64,000 nucleotides of DNA from Cyclospora cayetanensis (lineage: Eukaryota > Apicomplexa > Conoidasida > Eucoccidiorida > Eimeriidae). The position numbers and the translations under genes are program-made. Shown here piece by piece: positions 1-12,365 of the stretch (position 1 is the first letter of the stretch; each line of letters starts with the position of its first letter). The stretch lies in contig NW_020312762.1 in assembly GCF_002999335.1 (NCBI RefSeq), positions 62,001-126,000 of the forward strand. The letters are read 5' to 3'. The notes under the pieces were generated by a model. The model did not search any database. It was not told the DNA's origin and saw nothing but the letters and a program-made list of their open reading frames with translations.

Positions 1-102
1 GGGCGTGAGGGTGAAGCGGCGTCTGCGAAGCGTTATGCTGAATATCCTTCTGTCTGCGGTGTGATCGCGCTGCTGCGGTTGTGGGTGCTGTTTTCGCTGC
101 AG

Positions 103-885
103 GCCTTTGACAGTGCCTCCTGCCAAGAAGACGGACACAGCAGCGACGCGTTTCATCAACTTTGATCGCGTGGAGAAGGAGCCTGCGGGAGTAGCTTCTT
201 CAGTGGAGGGGGAGGGGGAGGACGAAATGACGCTTCCCCCCGCTGCCGTCTCTGCGGGGGGATCAAGTAGAGCGTCTGTCCGCAGAGCGAACAAGCAGCG
301 GCAGCAGCAGGAGCAGCAGGAACGCAGGCTGCAGCAGCCGCAGCAACTGCAACAGCAGCAGCAAGAAGCGGGAAGCTCTGGCGGGGTAGCAGCGGCAACG
401 GCGCCAACTTCCACGGCGGCGTATTGCGGTGTAGCTACAGCGAATTCTCCGAGGGCTTCCGGGGGGAGCCGACGGAGCGATAACAAGACTGCAGTTAGAG
501 CGAAACAAGAAGCTGCAGCAGCCGCTGCTGCGATTGTTGGCGATGCCGCTGCTGCTGCAATGGTTGGGGCAGCAGACAGCGTCAACATCGGGGGGACTGC
601 CATCAACACCCGCAGGAAGCGCCGCATGCAGCAGCAGCAGCTGCTGCTGCAGCGGGTGTCTTCTGTATCCGAAATGCTGCGAACAGCAAAGGATCCGACG
701 GAAGGCGCGGGTCGAGAGGCTGCTGGTGGAGTCAACGCTCACGTCGTCGGGCAGACTCCGGAGGGAAGCATGCAAGCAGTGGCATATTTCCATGGACCTC
801 CCCCCGAGCTCCTGCCCAACGCATCCATAGATCCCCTGCAGCAGCAGCAGCAGCAAGGAGGGTCTCTCGCGGGAGTAGACGGGGG

Positions 886-926
<41 letters not shown>

Positions 927-1089
927 CTGGTGACGACATAGCGTCAGGAGACGCTTCGGAAACAAAACACAGAGAGGAAGACGGATACTTACTGAACGGA
1001 ATAGCGGCGGCTTCTCTTGCCGCCGACGGTCCCCTTACCCCCCGTTGGGGGCTGCTGCAGCAGCCATCCGATGGCGACGATCTGCTGCA

Positions 1090-1121
<32 letters not shown>

Positions 1122-2085
1122 GCGAGATTCCCACCACTCAGGCATACACCAGGTCTGGAGGGCCGCCCTGCCGTGTGGGCAAGGATGTTGTCGCAGGCTC
1201 CATGGGGGGGGAAAGCTTGTCGCTGTCTACGTCTCCTTCGGCTCTCTTTCTCCGTCCCGGAAATCTTAGCACTTCCTTCAGTAGGCTGGTTGCAGACGAG
1301 CAGCAACAGCAGGTTCCTCGCCACAGCGGCGGCAACAAGGTCGACATGATGCAGTACTTGTTGTCGCCACCCACCAGTCTGCATGCCGCTTCTCCTTTGG
1401 GGCCCCTCGCCAGCAGACGCTTAGCCGACATCGCGACGGAGGGTGCTTCAGGCACAGTTGTTGCTTCGGGAGCCTCTCAACGCAGCGGCGGAGAGTGCTT
1501 CGAGGGACTGTCAGCGCAGCATTCCATATCTGGCTTGCAGGAGGCGTTGCTCAACTTCGTCTACCTTCCCTCCTGCCCGGCTACGCCCCTGCTGTCGTCT
1601 GCTCCAGTGTCTCTGCTGATGGATTCCATAGATCAGCAGCAGCAGCAAGACGCTTCCACCAGCAGCGGCAGAGCCGCTGCAGTGCGCGCAGCCGCCACAG
1701 CGGGTGCTTCTCCGCCCGCTCCAGCAGGCGGCTCCATCCTGAAGGCGGCAGCAGCAACAGCAGCGGCAGGAAGGGGCCTAGAGGAGGATAACTTGCTGCG
1801 TCTCTCGCGCAGCAGCAGCTCCCAGCAGCTGCCTGCAGCGATGGCTGCTCTCTTGTCTCCGTCGATCGTTGGCATCGACAGGGAAGAAGCGCCGGGAAGC
1901 AGGGGGCGAGACGCGAGCGGTCCTGCGGGGGAGGAGGAGTTACTCCGCAGTAACAGCAGCACCAGCCAGTGTTCAACAAGCAACTGCAGCAGCGGGCAGC
2001 AGCAGCAGGCAGTCAGCAGGGATCTTCCCACGCAGGTTGTGGCGGCAGTTCCTGAGTCTCCGCTCTGCAGCAGCAGCAACAGCAA

Positions 2086-2121
<36 letters not shown>

Positions 2122-2782
2122 ACCGGAAAAGGGGTCTTCTGCGAACTCCTTGTCTGGAGTAGGGGGGGGCCCCTACTCGGGTGCTTGTTCCCTATGGATG
2201 ACTGTGGCAAACGGCAGATCTGGAGTTGGGGGCCCCTCCCCCCTGCGTCGCAGTGCTGCGGCTCCTCCCCCCCCTTCGCCTCCGTTGAGGCTGTCTTCCT
2301 TCAGGGCAGTAGACACTGTGCTTTCTCCCCCGTGTTTGCTGAAGGCTCGAGGGGGGGATGATTCCGCGCTGCTAGCTCCCCTAACTCCCCCGCAGCCACA
2401 CGAGGGGCCTCAAGGGTGCTCCTCTTGGACTCCCTCCTTGGGATTGCCGTCTCCGTTGCAACAGCTATCCGACGATGCACTGCTCCCACTCAACAGCCGC
2501 AGGATGCACGGATGGGATAAAGATTCCCCGTCGCTTGCTAGTGCTACTGTGGCTGCCGATCCTTGCGAACAAGGGCCTCCGCCAACGCCGAATGCATGTA
2601 GCAGCAGCAGCAGCAGCAGCAGCGGCGGCGGCGCCAACGCCAGCAGCAACGCAGCTTCAATTTCAGCGTGCAGTAGCAGCATTGCAGGTGCTGGAGGAGC
2701 AGGAGATGCTGAAGCGGCAAATACAATCCTCAGCCGTATCAGAAAGCACTTGTTGCCCGTCGAAGCGGAGGAGGAGGCCTAA
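103..2782 (+). CDS. 3' terminal exon of Q/S/A-rich protein of unknown function (partial)
   Basis: A long open frame ends at TAA 2780-2782. It opens at a stop at 62-64, and a good 3' splice site (pyrimidine-rich, ending CTGCAG at 97-102) lies just inside, so I read it as the last exon of a gene that starts before the window. If it were a single-exon gene, the first ATG in frame is at 227. The protein (about 890 aa) is low complexity: poly-Q near 841-855 and 1086-1121, poly-S near 889-925, 2068-2120 and 2609-2630, with A-rich and G-rich stretches. The only ordered-looking parts are short, for example SISGLQEALLNFVYLP near 1528-1572 and a helical C-terminus (ILSRIRKHLLP). I recognise no domain. 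Long antisense frames of poly-L/poly-C over the same DNA are shadows of the CAG repeats. Coding status is well supported by frame length; function is unknown. Confidence 0.7.
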
Positions 2783-5700
2783 TGGGTGGGTGTGGCTACA
2801 ACTGGAAAAATGCAGCAGCAGGAAACGGCGGAAGTAGCAGAGCAGCAGGGTCGTGCAGTATTGTTGAAGTTGGAGGGAAGAACGCAGCTGCGTTTACTTA
2901 CCAACGCGATCAGCACATGACTCCGAGTCAGCAGTTGTTCTCGCTGCTTTGTAGCAGTTGAGGATGTAGCTGGCTGTCGCTTCTTTCCAGCCGATAGCTG
3001 GCGAGTTCACTCCTGCCGAGATAGGTGGCTAGCCATCTACAGGCAGGCTGCTGGCACAGGAGGGACCATGTGCGTTTCCTGTACAATAAGGGTATTTTTA
3101 ACTCTGCTTCTCATTGAGATGAGACATTTCGAGGCTCTGTTTGAATGCGAGTGCGTTCATGTGAAGCCCGTTTCACTTTATGTGCAGGCAGCCTTGTCAT
3201 ATCACCTAGCATTCGCATGCAAGTTGTCGGTTATGTTGATTCTCCCCAGGCTTCTAGAAAAAGTACATGCTTGCGTGCATGGCCTCAACCTAGACTGTAT
3301 GCTTACACGTGTGCTCGGGCCGCAGTCGATTCTTGCAGCTTATGCATGCATGCACGCGTTGGCTGTCGCTTTCGACATCCATGCATTAGTCATTCGTATT
3401 TGTGTGCATGCGTTGGCTACATGAACTTGCGGGCATGCATGGTCTGCATGCATGCAGTGGCCATATACATATATACATATGCATTCATGCGTTCGCTGAA
3501 GCACGCGAACGTGATGCACCGGCTCTGGCACCGCCAAGGTAGCCGCACTTCATGAGGAAGCGGCATTCGCTGCTTCATGGGGGAACAGTGTCTTATGAGG
3601 GTGGGAACGCTTCTGCTCCGGAGGTACAGCCACTATGGGGGAAAGCAGACCAGCACAGGGAAGCTACCAGGCCGGCAGTTGCTGGCGGGGAGTTAGCCGG
3701 CTGGGTGGCTGGCTACACAAGAATGTGGCCAGTGGCATTGCCTCGCAGAACGGCGACTGTAGTGCCCTTGGCGCACATACTACTCTTTTCACTGTTTAAC
3801 GAATAAATGTCTTCCTGGGTATTACTAGGATCCACGAGTCCTGAGCAACTCTTCTTTGGACACGGTGCAGGCGTATTATTAGTAGCTGCAGCAAGCGCAG
3901 AAATTGTACAAGGCTGACAGCCTGGAAAGTAGAGTAACTGAAGGGGAGCTGTATCGGTAAAGGGCCAGCCACAGCTCATGCTCGACGAAAGTGGCGATCT
4001 CGACGGGCAACTTTTTGTGTTGTTTTTCTGGATCCAAACGTATTCCTGCCAAGCTTTCCCTCGGGCCCCTCTCAAGCGTCCGAAAGAGACGAGCTAGAAC
4101 AGACGAAGTTGCAATACCTGGTAGACCCTCGTTAAATGCGCATTTCGAACTCTTTCTGCTGTCTTTTTGTAGTTGGTTGCCTTTGTCCACTGCTTTTCTT
4201 GCTTCGTGTGCCGCTAACGAGTTTCCTCTGCCTTGCTGTCTGCTTGCAATTCTTTCTTTCTCTGCTTCTACCCCTTTCTCGCTTTACATCCCATCCTTCG
4301 GATCTTTCCTCGTTTTATCTATCTTCCCTATGTTGATTTCGTCACCTTCTCAGTGCCAATTTTACCGGGATAGCTTTATGCCAGCCATTTTACGGGACCA
4401 GAATTGTGGGCACAGCAAGGTGGATGGCCATAAGCTCAAAATACGCCACCATGTTGAGGAACAGTGTCCTTAGCTGAAAACTCCTCCCTGATGTTCATCC
4501 AAGAGCTCCCAGCTTCCTATTAGTTTTGCCCCGTCTTGGCCTCTGGCGCGTTGGTAGGTCGACGACGTAGGCCACTGTAAAGCACTTTCTGATACACTGC
4601 ACATTCACGTAGGACTAGGAACTTTCCACCCCACTTGTCGTACTGAGTAAAGGCTGGATTAATGATTTTTCGAAGTTCGTATACTTTGGTCAGTGTAGGA
4701 TAGCATTAACACCATGCAATGAGAGATGCAGGGCTAGACGCGCGAGCGGCACATGCTATGTGCAGCTACACGTGAATGCTCGTATAGTACTTGAACGATG
4801 CAGCGACGCGTGCCCTAGGCGTTCCTCTGCCTCCTTAGAGGAACCGTTACGGACGCGGGAAGAGGAAAAGGGGAGATGTATGGAAGGGCATTTGGTAGTT
4901 TTTATTAGCTTGTATGAATGTGGCTATGAAGACCTGAGATAGGCGCTACAGGTAGGCAGCTCTGATGTTCTAGTAGAAATATACAGTTAAAAACGATGTG
5001 GGATCACCGGAGAACTAAAGTGAGCGGTGGTAGGACTTTTTGGTTTGCGTATTTCTTCGCCTCCTTCAATATCCCTGCAGCTGCAATAGAGGTAGCAAGT
5101 GTCAGTGCCCACTATGATCTGCCTACTCCCCTTTTTAGCTCAGAGGTCCAGGATGCGTTCTTGTTTTCTGGGTTAGCCGGCTTGATGTATTCCTTGCGCC
5201 TCTCTAGACAACATTATGCGAAGGATGCAGTGCAGACACAGTTTCTGGAGCTCAAAGTGTCCTGGTAAGACTTTTTCACACACAGATCTGTGAGTTGAAG
5301 ACTCATTTAACGCATTTCAGTTTGCATGTATTACCACTAACCGCTTACCGCAAAGTCCAAAACGAAAGCTTTCGCCCCTGACAGCATGCCGCAGGGCTCT
5401 ACGCGTAGTGATTTACATGAAAAGGGTAATGTTCGAAGGTGCTCGCCAGCAAATTCTTGTAATTTTCATTTGTTTGCTGATCTGGGCCTCAAAGGCAGGG
5501 AATGTAACTGAGGGCTTAAGATCTGTGGGGCCGTGCCAGGTGGTGTGGTCTGGGTATAGTTGCCGACCATGAAACGGGGAGAATCTGAAGCTGGGAGGCA
5601 AAAGAAAGAAATCGAATGACAAGGAAAGTGCTACATTGAAATAGGTGAATGTATAACCGAGGCTATGGAGGGATTTTTTTAGGCCGGGCTGGGCTGTCTG

Positions 5701-6705
5701 TGCAGGTGGCGCTCGTCGGGGGCTCTGTGTTTAGGGTTTTTCGCTGTTTCTTTGGCCTTGATACCAAGGAACTCTTGGTGTTTGCAAAATGAAACAATAT
5801 TAAAGCCATTCATTCATGAGGGAGAAAAGATTTTCACCCGCCAGCACCCTTCTTTTGCGTCTTTTTTCGCAGGCTCAGCAGGCTCCGCTGTGTCCAACTG
5901 TAGCCCTCTAGGGTCACCTTTTCCTGCCCAGCGGTAGCACCAGCAATCGACGCAAGCCTCTGTGCTCTTGGAAGCTTTTACGTGGTATTGCTTGTCTCTC
6001 GCGGAATAGCACAGAGGGCTAAACACCCGTCGTTTCGTGGAGTTTCCCGCCGGCGCCCCTATTCCCACTTGTGTTTCTGAATAAGAGCACTGCCTTGCGC
6101 GTAGAACCATCTTCCTTCTGTAGCAATTCAACTCCCCGCGGCGTTCCTATGCGTCGCTGAAGCCTTCAGCCGTTACCCCCCAGTTCTTCCTGGAAACTCC
6201 AGAGGCGGTGCTCCCGCCTCCGCTGCACTGCCGAAAGGGGGAAGCGCACCAAAGGAGTGGAACCGAGCGGCAGCGGCAACCCCACTCGAGAAAACCTCGA
6301 AGAAGCGTTGCTTCTCCCTGTCCACGAGACAAACGTTCCTGCATGCTGCGGAGAGAGACAGAGCCTCAGGGGGCCTGCCAAGTCAGACAGCTGCACCCCA
6401 GGCACAGCCTCCTGCATGGGATTCCCTACGCAGAAGCAAAGACACCGGGTGCCTCAGACGGCGCCAGACAGCTCAGCTGCGCACCTCCCTTTTGCAGTTG
6501 GCGCGGCTCAGCCTTCCCGCGACAGCGCTGAATGTCGATGCTCGGATATCCCTCCCCATGAGGGTCCCTTTGCCCCCCACCTCGCAGCCGAAGCAGTGAA
6601 CCTGTGAAGGGTTTGCGCACGCTGGCGCTTCTATCTTCGAGCCGCTTTCCCGTCTTGCGTGCCGCTGTTTCTGCTGCTTCTTCTTCGCCGCGCTTGAAGT
6701 TCCCT
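2783..6705. other. Intergenic region between the Q-rich gene and the subtilisin gene
   Basis: This 3.9 kb stretch has no convincing gene. The first part should hold the 3' UTR of the upstream gene. Short frames at 3068-3555 are rich in Cys, Met, His and Ala only because they cross GCATGC repeats. The stretch 6100-6705 is GC-richer and carries overlapping frames of about 100 codons on both strands; it is probably the promoter and 5' UTR of the subtilisin gene, since the ATG at 6706 already begins a signal peptide. I see no RNA gene or mobile element. Confidence 0.6.
3215..3455. repeat. Cluster of GCATGC / TGCATGCA palindromes
   Basis: Seven GCATGC hexamers fall within 241 bases (3215, 3344, 3348, 3406, 3433, 3446, 3450), several inside the longer TGCATGCA palindrome, followed by an alternating ATATACATATATACATAT tract at 3463-3480. 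TGCATGC-like motifs are known as cis-elements bound by apicomplexan AP2 factors (for example the sporozoite factor AP2-Sp in Plasmodium, and promoter motifs in Toxoplasma). Whether they act here is inference: the cluster is about 3.2 kb upstream of the next start codon and just past the end of the preceding gene. It could equally be a simple repeat. Confidence 0.5.
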
Positions 6706-9700
6706 ATGAGTACTTGGTGGAAGAGAGGCGTCGCGGCAGCAGCAGCCTTCCGCTGCTGCTGCTGGCTAGTCGGCGTGGTACAATTTGTTCAGGGGGAGGG
6801 GCTTTTTTCCCCTGGCGAAGGCAGCTTATGGGATGCGGAATCTTCTGGACCGTGGGATTTCGAGCCAATCCCAACGCCGTCTTCGTTCGCGAATTCGCAT
6901 TCCCCCCCCCCCGCACGTGCCGCTGGCGAAGTAACTCTGGGAACCCTAAGAGAAGCAGCCTCTAGTAGAGCAGTGGCAGAAGTCGCGGCAGCAACGGAAA
7001 GCCGCAATTCTGCTACTCTAGATGCGGAGGTGCCTCCAGATGCGTCGTGGGTACTGAGAGAGAAGCAGCGAATGCGTCTTGGGGGATCGCAAGGATCGGA
7101 GAAGGTGGTGTTGGCATATTCTCTGGAAGGCTGCCAGGCAGCCTTGCCTGCTCCTGAGGGGTCGGGTGAAGGGGAAAACAACGAGCAAGATGCGGAGCTT
7201 CTGCACGGACAGGAAGCTCGATTTGCGGCAGTGTCTGCGCTCAAGTTCAGTGTGTCGCAGTTGCTGCGTCAGAAGCAGCTGAAGCACACGGAAGCTCTAG
7301 ACACAGACTTGCTCCAGGCAGCTCAAGTCGCAGCCGTGAGTCCAGATGTGTCTTCCATGGAGACGCGCTATCTGTCAGCTCTCGAGATGGAGGTGATCAC
7401 CAAGCTTCCAGAAGGGCTCTCGACTGCGGAGGTGCTGGGGGTGACCTCTGAACTCCCGTGCGTGCAGCGAGGCTTCGCAGACTCGAGAAAATTCCTCGAG
7501 GAGCCTGACATGCCGCTTTCCGCACGGGAGCACGGGCGTGCCACGGAGGAGACACGCGGGAAGGGGTTTTCCCCCCCCCAACAGACGCAGAGAAGGGAGG
7601 CAGAAGAACGAGAATCTGCATCCCCTAGGACCCCCTCAAGTGCAGCGTCGCGAAATCCAAGGCGCTTGCAGGGGTTTGGCATATCTGAGTTGAGTGCGCG
7701 TGTGATGGCGTCTGTGTCTGATGCTGCATCGCCTTCGACTTCGAGTGGCGCATCGACAAAAGCCTCGGGACGGGTTCCACCGAACGACCCCATCTTCAGG
7801 AAACAGTGGAATCTGCACGATGCATCGCCTTTCGGAATCCACGCGGAGAAGGCTTGGAGACTGTGGAATGGCGATCAGAGACCTATGGTTATCGCAGTCA
7901 TTGACAGCGGCTGCGACTTGAGTCATCCCGACCTCAAAGACAAGCGCTGGAAAAATCCCGGAGAGATATGCGGGGATGGAATCGACAACGACAACAATGG
8001 ATTTATCGATGACTGTTATGGATGGGTAGGGTTTGTGCCACCTTGCAACGCTTGAAGCCTGGGTAGACAGTGTCGTAGCCTCTAGAGAGAGATAGATATA
8101 CATACATATACATACACATACATACATATACATGCATATACATATATGCGACGAGACAAAGCCACCAAGCGGCCTCGCCTAGAGCGCCTTCTTCTCCTCC
8201 TTCCGCTTGCTTGCTTGCGGCGTGGAGAGGCGTTTGGGGGGGAGGTTGTGTGAGTTTGTGGGTGCTGGCGTGCTGCGCTGCGAGATTCGCATGCATTCTG
8301 CGCGTTGGAATGCACTTTGTTGCGCTTGTTAAGGATTTTGTAAACAACAACGGAGAAGTGCGGCCTGACTCCTCCGGGCATGGAACGGGTGCAGCTGGCG
8401 TTTTAGGATCGGTGGCGAACAACCTCGTCGGCATGGTGGGAGTCTGTTGGGGTTGTCAGATCATGTGCCTGAAGTTCATCGGCAGAGGTCAAGGCTCCGT
8501 CAGCAACCAAGTGCAAGCCATTGACTATGCTGTCAAGATGGGGGCGTGGATCAGCAACAACTCTTACGGAGGCTACGGGTAAGCAGCGGGAAGAGACGTC
8601 GAGCATGCACAGCACTGCAGGGATTTCCAAGGTGATGTGCTGCTGTCGTGTTTATGGTGGCATTAAGGGAAGTCTTCATGTGGCGTGGTGATGCTGTCGT
8701 GTTTATGGCAGCATTAAGGGAAGCCTTTGTGTGGCGTTGTGATGCTGTCGTGTTTATGGTAGCATTCAGGGAGACCTTTATGTGGCGTGGTGATGCTGTC
8801 GCGTTTATGCTAGCATTGAGGGAAGCCTTTATGTGGCGTTGTGATGCTGTCGTGTTTATGGTAGCATTAAGGGAAGCCTTCATGTGGCGTGGTGATGCTG
8901 TCGTGTTTATGGCAGCATCAAGGGAGGCCTTTATGTGGCGTTGTGCTGCTGTCGTGTTTATGGTAGCATTAAGGGAAGCCTTCATGTAGCGTGGTGATGC
9001 TGTCGTGTTTATGGTAGCATTAAGGGAAGCCTTTGTGCGGCGTGGTGATGCTGTCGTGTTTATGGTGGCATCAAGGGAAGCCTTCATGTTGCGTTGTGAT
9101 GCTGTCGTGTTTATAGTAGCATCAAGGGAAGCCTTCGTGTGGCGTTGTGATGCTGCTTTCCCATTGTCGCGTTTGCTGCTGCTTTCTTGGGATATATCTT
9201 TTTGTATTTTTTGACGCTGTCACGCCTGGTGACAGCCTCCACGTAGCTCCTGCAGAGGGTGGCGGTACGGCTGTCTCTGCCCACGTTGCTCGTTCGCATC
9301 CTTCCGAGTAGAAAGAAAGGACTGCTGGCTGCGGGGAGGGGGGCGTCTATTCGTTGCTTCAGCAAAGCCGATCTAGAGCTCGAGGCGATTCAGAGAGCGC
9401 AGCGTGCTGGTCATCTCTTCGTAGCTTCTGCGGGGAACCACAATCTGAACACAGACCTACCCGAGTGAGGCTGCATCGACATCTTTCAATTCTGCACGCC
9501 TTTTTGTCGCATGTGCTGTTTGTGCCTGGTGCTCTCACCTGTGAAGTCTTCCTTCCTAACCTGCCTTCTTCTGGCTGATCTACGCCGTCCTCCTCTTGTC
9601 TGCTGCCGCTACGGCTGCTGTTGCTGCTCCTGTGCGCTAAGTTACCCTGTTCTACCCACCCTGCATGGTTACTCTCTAGCTTTTCGTCTTCTGTCTTCTG

Positions 9701-12365
9701 TCGCACGCGTTTCCACCCCTCCATCGCATTTTGGGCAATTCCTCTCCTTCGCCCTCTCCTTCCTGCCCTGTGGCTGGCCTTCTTTCGCCTTCCGCCATCC
9801 CTCTGGTTTCCAGTCAACGCCTGCAGTTCGCCTTTTCTGACGCTAATATTTTTATTATTGCTGTCCTTTCTTTGACCTCCCAAGGAATGATCACACCCCC
9901 TCAACATACCCCATCTCCAACATCGTGAGTGTAGGCGCCCTCACTGCGGAGGGCCGGCGTGCAGCTTTCTCCAACTACGGTGTACGGACAGTTCATCTTT
10001 TTGCACCTGGAACAAGTGAGCGCATAAACCTCCTTTTTCCCCTCTCTTCCACCTTCTTGACTGCTCATACAGTCTCGCGCCTAATCGCCGTGCTGCCGAC
10101 AGATCAGGGGTATTGTAGGAGCCACGTTTCTTGCAAGGAAGGCTCCTTCAAAGCCCCAACAACAAGCTGATCTCGCCAGTACAACAGGCATGCACAGCGT
10201 GCTGGCCACGCCGAGCTAGCTGAGTGCCTAAGCGCCTCTTTTTCACCCCACCCTCCCCCTCTATATGGAAGCTTCGCCATGCGCTGCTGTCTCTGCTCCC
10301 CTTTGTCTGTTTTCCGCCGAGCACGCGCTGCTGCTGCATCTGCTTTTCGATTATCCGCTCTCTCGACGCACAAATGCCGCAGCAACCCTTTTCTTCCGCT
10401 TCTCCTCCACCTGACAGCTCCTACCCTATGCTGTGTGCTGCTGGCCTTTTTTCTCAAGGCATCCACACGACAGACGGCTCTGCGGGATACTCAGACGTGA
10501 ACGGCACGTCCTTTGCCTGCCCCCATGTTGCTGGCGCGGCAGGGCTGTTGTGGTCAGCCTTTCCGAACTTAACTTACTTGGAAATCAAGAGGGCATTGAT
10601 GGAAGGCTGCAGACCTAATGAGGCCCTTAAGGCATTTTCAGGGTGTGGGGGAAGTCTCGACATTTACAGAGCTTTAGTTGTTGCCGGTATGCATGCACGA
10701 GCGCAGAATCAAGCGAGCCACCCCCCCCCCTTTGCCAGCTGTATTATTTCCCGGTTCAAGCTGTCTCTCTTCCCCCCTCGCTCCTCCCTTACCCCCACCC
10801 CACCCCGTCTCGCTCCTCCTTTTCCTCCGTCGATTTATATATATAAATATATATCCTGATGCCTCTGCACCCTTCTTTCTACCTTATATGCAGCCCTTTC
10901 CTGTAGCTGTCTCACACTGCGCTCCGATCTCTGTGTCTGCTCTTAGACGCATTTCTCCCGTCTATTATGCGGCCCCTGCCCACGTTTTTCGTGCTCGTCT
11001 CTCTCTGCCGCTGGCTGCGCTGCTGCTTGGTGCATGCAACTGCTTTGAGGCACAAAGCAAACTCTCCTGCGCTCTCTGCAGAAGCTCCTTTCTTCGCCTT
11101 AATCCATGTGTCTTGTCCTCACCCGCTTTTGTTCTTTCTCCCCTGTGCCGTTACACGTTGTGCCTGTGTGGGGGGATGCTGTTGAGTCCTCTGTTTGCTC
11201 CTCGTTTGCCTCTGCAGCACATATTTCGAGCGGCACTCCCGTTAACAATGCAGCTCTCAATCGCGCTACTCTTCAGCTCCCTGCTCCACATGCCGCCGCT
11301 GCAGCTGCAAATCGGACGGGAGCCGCTCTAACGCAGCAGCAGCAAAAGGAGAAGCGTGGAGGACGCACTCAGGAGCTCCCCGCACCGACTTCTGCAGCAG
11401 CAGCAGCACCAACGGGAAACTCACAACTCTCGCTGGACCCCCTTTCTCTGCTGTCAAGCGTCATTCTCGCTCCTCTGCCAGGGCAGGACGAGAGTCAAGT
11501 CGACAGAACCAACGGCAGCAGCAGCGCAGGAAGAGGCTCGCGGAGCTCTCTACTCTCGCTCCTCCCTTTGGCGTCTCGGGAAGAATCTGCCAGCCTGGAG
11601 GCGCACGAGGATACTCTCGATAGCGTCTTGGCGCAAAAAGGCGGTGCTGAGGCATCGGAGAAGCAAAGCGAGGCAGTCCACGCAGAAGCCCTCCTGCAGC
11701 AGGAGCAGCAGCACCAGCTGCGGCAAGGTGAAATTGCTGTAGATCAGTACATCGACCCCGTCACTCTAGCAGCACACCTTTTAAAACAGGCGCAACAACG
11801 CCCCCTTACAGCTGAGTCCGCTGCAGCAGCAGACACGCGCACCGATGCTGTCACCTTAGCAGCACTTCTAGTGCAGAAGCACCACGATCAGATGCTGCAG
11901 CAGCAGCAGCAGCTACAACAGGAGCAGCAGACTTCTGAAGAGCAGTTTTTGATCTCCTCTCCTCAAGTCCAGGATCTGACACTGCAGCAACAAATGCTGC
12001 AGCAGGTAAACCTGCAGCAGCTGCAGCTGCTGCAAGAAAGGCAGCACATGCAGTTACAGCAGCAAATGCAGTTACAGCAGCAGTTGCGGCAGCACCAGCA
12101 GTTGCGGCAGCACCAGCACAGCCACAACCACCTAGTTGGTGATTTCTCAAGCCAGCTACTAGAACACCAGCCGAAGAAAAAACATCCACAGGAGCAAGAG
12201 CAGCAAGCGACGCTACAGTGGCAGCTAACAGACCTGTGGCAGCAGGTGCCACAACTTCTCGCGTCTGGATCGCTGCAATCCTCGGGGTTGCGTGCGACGT
12301 TCCCTCTCAGGGGAAGCTCTCCCCAGGATGCCTTTAAAAAAACAAGCAGCAACGGCAGTGAGTAG
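6706..12365 (+). CDS. Subtilisin-like serine protease (S8 family), secreted
   Basis: Six exons, by GT-AG and phase: 6706-8025, 8334-8578, 9363-9464, 9885-10015, 10459-10686, 11218-12365 (1057 aa). The frame extends upstream to 6604, but the ATG at 6706 starts a typical signal peptide (basic start, then hydrophobic residues to about residue 30), so I chose it. A pro-region of about 350 residues precedes the catalytic domain. All catalytic residues are present: D400 in AVIDSGCDLSHPDL, H456 in SSGHGTG, oxyanion N547 in VASAGNH and S617 in NGTSFACPHVAGAAG. The acidic insert after D400 (GDGIDNDNNGFIDD) resembles the SUB1-type apicomplexan subtilases used in egress and invasion. The tail after residue 676 is Q/A-rich (CAG runs at 11897-12130) with no membrane anchor. 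Retaining intron 2 would stop translation at once (TAA 8580). Which SUB paralogue it is cannot be settled here. Confidence 0.92.
8086..8148. repeat. TACATA-type microsatellite in subtilisin intron 1
   Basis: An AT-rich simple repeat built from ATACATACATA units, with one ATGCATAT, lies inside intron 1 (8026-8333) of the subtilisin gene. It explains the short Met/Tyr-rich antisense frames seen there. No function is apparent. Confidence 0.8.
8642..9151. repeat. 51-bp tandem repeat (about 10 copies) in subtilisin intron 2
   Basis: Ten head-to-tail copies of a 51-bp unit begin at 8642, 8693, 8744, 8795, 8846, 8897, 8948, 8999, 9050 and 9101; each begins GCTGTCG and contains TTTATG...AGGGA...GGCG. 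The period is a multiple of three, so the array reads through as a 17-residue repeat: on + with one interruption near 8987, and on - without interruption from 9087 into exon 2. The splice model puts the whole array inside intron 2 (8579-9362), supported by exon phases and by continuity of the protease fold on both sides. It is not a CRISPR array, because no unique spacers separate the copies. Confidence 0.92.

Noticed and set aside
156..2726. Long antisense and alternative-frame ORFs rich in Leu, Cys or Ala over the first gene
   Set aside because: They are the other readings of CAG/AGC triplet runs, which lack stop codons in all frames; no domain or start context supports them.
3068..3555. 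Overlapping Cys/His/Met-rich frames
   Set aside because: Their composition comes from GCATGC and TGCATG words; no splice or domain support.
5720..5745. Telomere-like TTTAGGG word
   Set aside because: Only one copy is present (GTGTTTAGGGTTTTT), so it is not an interstitial telomere array.
8642..9151. CRISPR-like array
   Set aside because: The 51-bp units are directly adjacent, with no unique spacers, and lie in a eukaryotic intron.
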